Positions 54,605 to 55,727 of a stretch of 55,727 nucleotides of DNA are shown one piece after another. Under the pieces are notes generated by a model. It ran no database searches, was not told where the DNA came from, and saw only the letters and a list, made by a program, of their open reading frames with translations. The translations under genes were made by a program, and so were the position numbers. This DNA is from Planctomycetota bacterium (lineage in GTDB: Bacteria; Planctomycetota; Planctomycetia; Pirellulales; Pirellulaceae). Location of the stretch: contig JAQBZB010000017.1 in assembly GCA_027622275.1 (NCBI GenBank), positions 1-55,727 on the forward strand, in the 5' to 3' direction. Position 1 is the first letter of the stretch. Every line of letters starts with the position of its first letter.

Positions 54605-55265
54605 TTGTTCTGTGAGCGGTACGGCGACGACGCGCAAAAGAGTCTCACGGCGTTGAGTTCGTTGGGGTCGCTGCGCGACGAGCTGCATTCGCTCGGCGCG
54701 GCCGACGTGGAAGTGGAAGCTTCGTTGTCGCTGGTGGGCAGGGACCGTGAAGCCGACGACCCGGACACGACCGTTACCTACAATGTCGGCGCATCGACGT
54801 CCGCCGGAACCCGGTTCGTCATTCTCCGGCCGCACGCCAAGGGCGGACTGGGCGAAGTATTCGTGGCCCAGGACGGCGAGTTGCACCGACAGGTCGCGCT
54901 GAAGCAGATTCAGCAGCAGTACGCCGACGCCCCGGACAGCCGCGCTCGCTTCCTCCTGGAAGCGGGGATCACCGGCGGACTGGAGCACCCGGGCATCGTG
55001 CCGGTCTATGGACTCGGCCAGTACGCCAACGGACGGCCGTTCTACGCCATGCGCTTCATCCGTGGCGACAGCGCGTAGGGTGGGACAAGGAAACGGCGTC
55101 TTGGTGGGCCGGCGCGTGCTGTCCATCGTTTGCTTGCCGTGACACGTTGATCTAGTTAATTCTGCCGTTTCCGCTGGCCCACCATGAACTTACGCACGCT
55201 TGTCCCACCCTACGTGAATGATCCGGGCCAGCAAGCCGCCGACCGGTTTCACGCTGGCGCTTCAT
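54605..55265 (+). pseudogene. Truncated Ser/Thr kinase (WD40-kinase type) interrupted by a repeat element
   Basis: A remnant beginning without a proper start (TTG 54605). It reads the N-lobe of a planctomycete Hanks kinase: GTRFVILRPHAKGGLGEVF (glycine loop), then VALKQIQQQYADAPDSRARF (ATP Lys), LEHPGIVPVYGLGQ and FYAMRFIRGDS. It then hits TAG at 55076-55078, which lies inside the left arm of a 141-bp inverted-repeat element. Beyond the element the same frame continues as [15 protein letters not shown] and stops. The RFIRGDS...DRFH order fits this kinase family, so the element seems to have landed in the gene. The C-lobe (HRD, DFG) is absent. Confidence 0.8.
55074..55214. mobile_element. 141-bp MITE-like element with exact 16-base terminal inverted repeats
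   Basis: CGTAGGGTGGGACAAG at 55074-55089 is an exact inverted copy of 55199-55214. Inside, GGTGGGCC (near 55112) faces GGCCCACC (near 55176), so the whole element can fold as a long hairpin. It encodes nothing. Its length is a multiple of three, and the flanking kinase frame is kept on both sides apart from the TAG in the left arm. Confidence 0.75.
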
Positions 55266-55440
55266 CCGGCCGTTGACATCACGGTCAAGGTGTGGGACGC
55301 GGCCACGGGGCAGGAGTCGCTCACGCTGACAGGACACACCAGCTGGGTCGATAGCGTGGCGTTCAGCCCGGACGGGCAGCGGCTGGCCTCAGCGAGTTTT
55401 GACAAAACGGTCAAGGTGTGGGACGCGACGCCCCGGAGAT
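55266..55440 (+). pseudogene. WD40-repeat remnant
   Basis: The sequence reads [19 protein letters not shown], then [20 protein letters not shown] and KVWDA: one full WD40 blade plus the edges of two others. There is no start or continuation. WD40 blades form the C-terminal half of planctomycete giant kinases, so this is probably the far end of the truncated kinase after a large internal deletion. Confidence 0.75.
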
Positions 55441-55670
55441 GAAGTGGGAACGCATTCGGCCCGGACGTGCTCCGCTCGAACTCGCGTGCCAAACCGAAAA
55501 CATGGGGTTTTTCGGCCGGGATTCGACTTTTTCCCTCCTTGGCGCTGCGCAATTCTCGATCGGCGCTGCGCCAGTCCGGTTCGGTGCTGCCCATGGAGCA
55601 TTATGTGCTGCGCAGTTTCACGTTCGCGTAGCGATCGGCGGCGCGGTGTGGGCCTGGAGCTGGGCTGATG
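55441..55670 (+). pseudogene. Non-coding debris with a CPBP-like tail fragment
   Basis: After the WD40 scrap the only recognisable text is VAIGGAVWAW (55628-55657), also present in the intact CPBP protein at its residues 195-204, with similar DNA. It ends at once in unrelated codons. A short GC-rich run (55550-55620) repeats GGCGCTGCGC-like units. I see nothing else here. Confidence 0.5.
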
Positions 55671-55692
55671 AAACGCAATTTTAGTTGCGTTT
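55671..55692. terminator. Hairpin AAACGCAA/TTGCGTTT, possible terminator
   Basis: A perfect 8-base stem encloses a 6-base loop and is followed by TGCTTTGT. The A-rich and T-rich flanks would allow termination in both directions. No intact gene ends immediately before it in the window. Confidence 0.4.
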
Positions 55693-55727
55693 TGCTTTGT
55701 AAATGTTAGATGGTGGCGCGGCGATGC

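Overview
The window (high GC, no rRNA, tRNA or CRISPR seen) reads as a planctomycete chromosome, most like the Pirellulales. The marker families are a PVC-type dehydrogenase fused to a c-type haem domain, a cytochrome-c/DUF1549/DUF1553 protein paired with a Tat-exported DUF1501 protein, DUF4139-like secreted proteins, and a giant extracellular protein with an N-terminal LETLERRELLA motif and a C-terminal dockerin-like pair. Family names come from motif recognition in the translations; no database search was possible.

Layout. 1-12 kb: secreted catabolic/redox genes (169-4782 +; 7039-10197 and 10219-11691 + as a pair), a membrane protein (4860-5621 -), an aldo/keto reductase (5879-6730 +) and a small secreted ORF that looks frameshifted (11710-12075 -). 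12-17 kb: a minus-strand signalling operon of PAS-rich histidine kinase, Ser/Thr kinase fused to a STAS domain, and tandem-receiver protein. 17-21 kb: three tandem minus-strand DUF4139-like paralogues, two of them translationally coupled. 21-24.6 kb: a LamG/DUF1080-like secreted protein, a Cys-rich barrel-like envelope protein and an ApbE flavin transferase.

25.1-53.7 kb is one uninterrupted 9,515-codon gene. It contains paired N-terminal modules, a metzincin-like domain with a destroyed zinc site, pre-peptidase-C-like domains, beta-helix stretches, two Fn3-like repeats, about 40 copies of a roughly 100-residue module built on DGxTFxIxD...FEFDxDG, a GEVED-like domain, six cadherin-like repeats and a dockerin-like pair. 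Most FEFD modules lie in four blocks (about 12 kb) that appear to be inserted into loops of other domains. This is the most unusual feature here.

53.9-55.7 kb: a CPBP membrane protease, then a graveyard: a Ser/Thr kinase fragment cut by a 141-bp inverted-repeat element, a WD40 scrap and a scrap matching the CPBP tail.

Two families of short palindromic repeats (GGCCTT/GGCCTC-type and GCTAGC-type) occupy most intergenic gaps. Taken together the window encodes mostly exported, cell-surface or surface-sensing functions.
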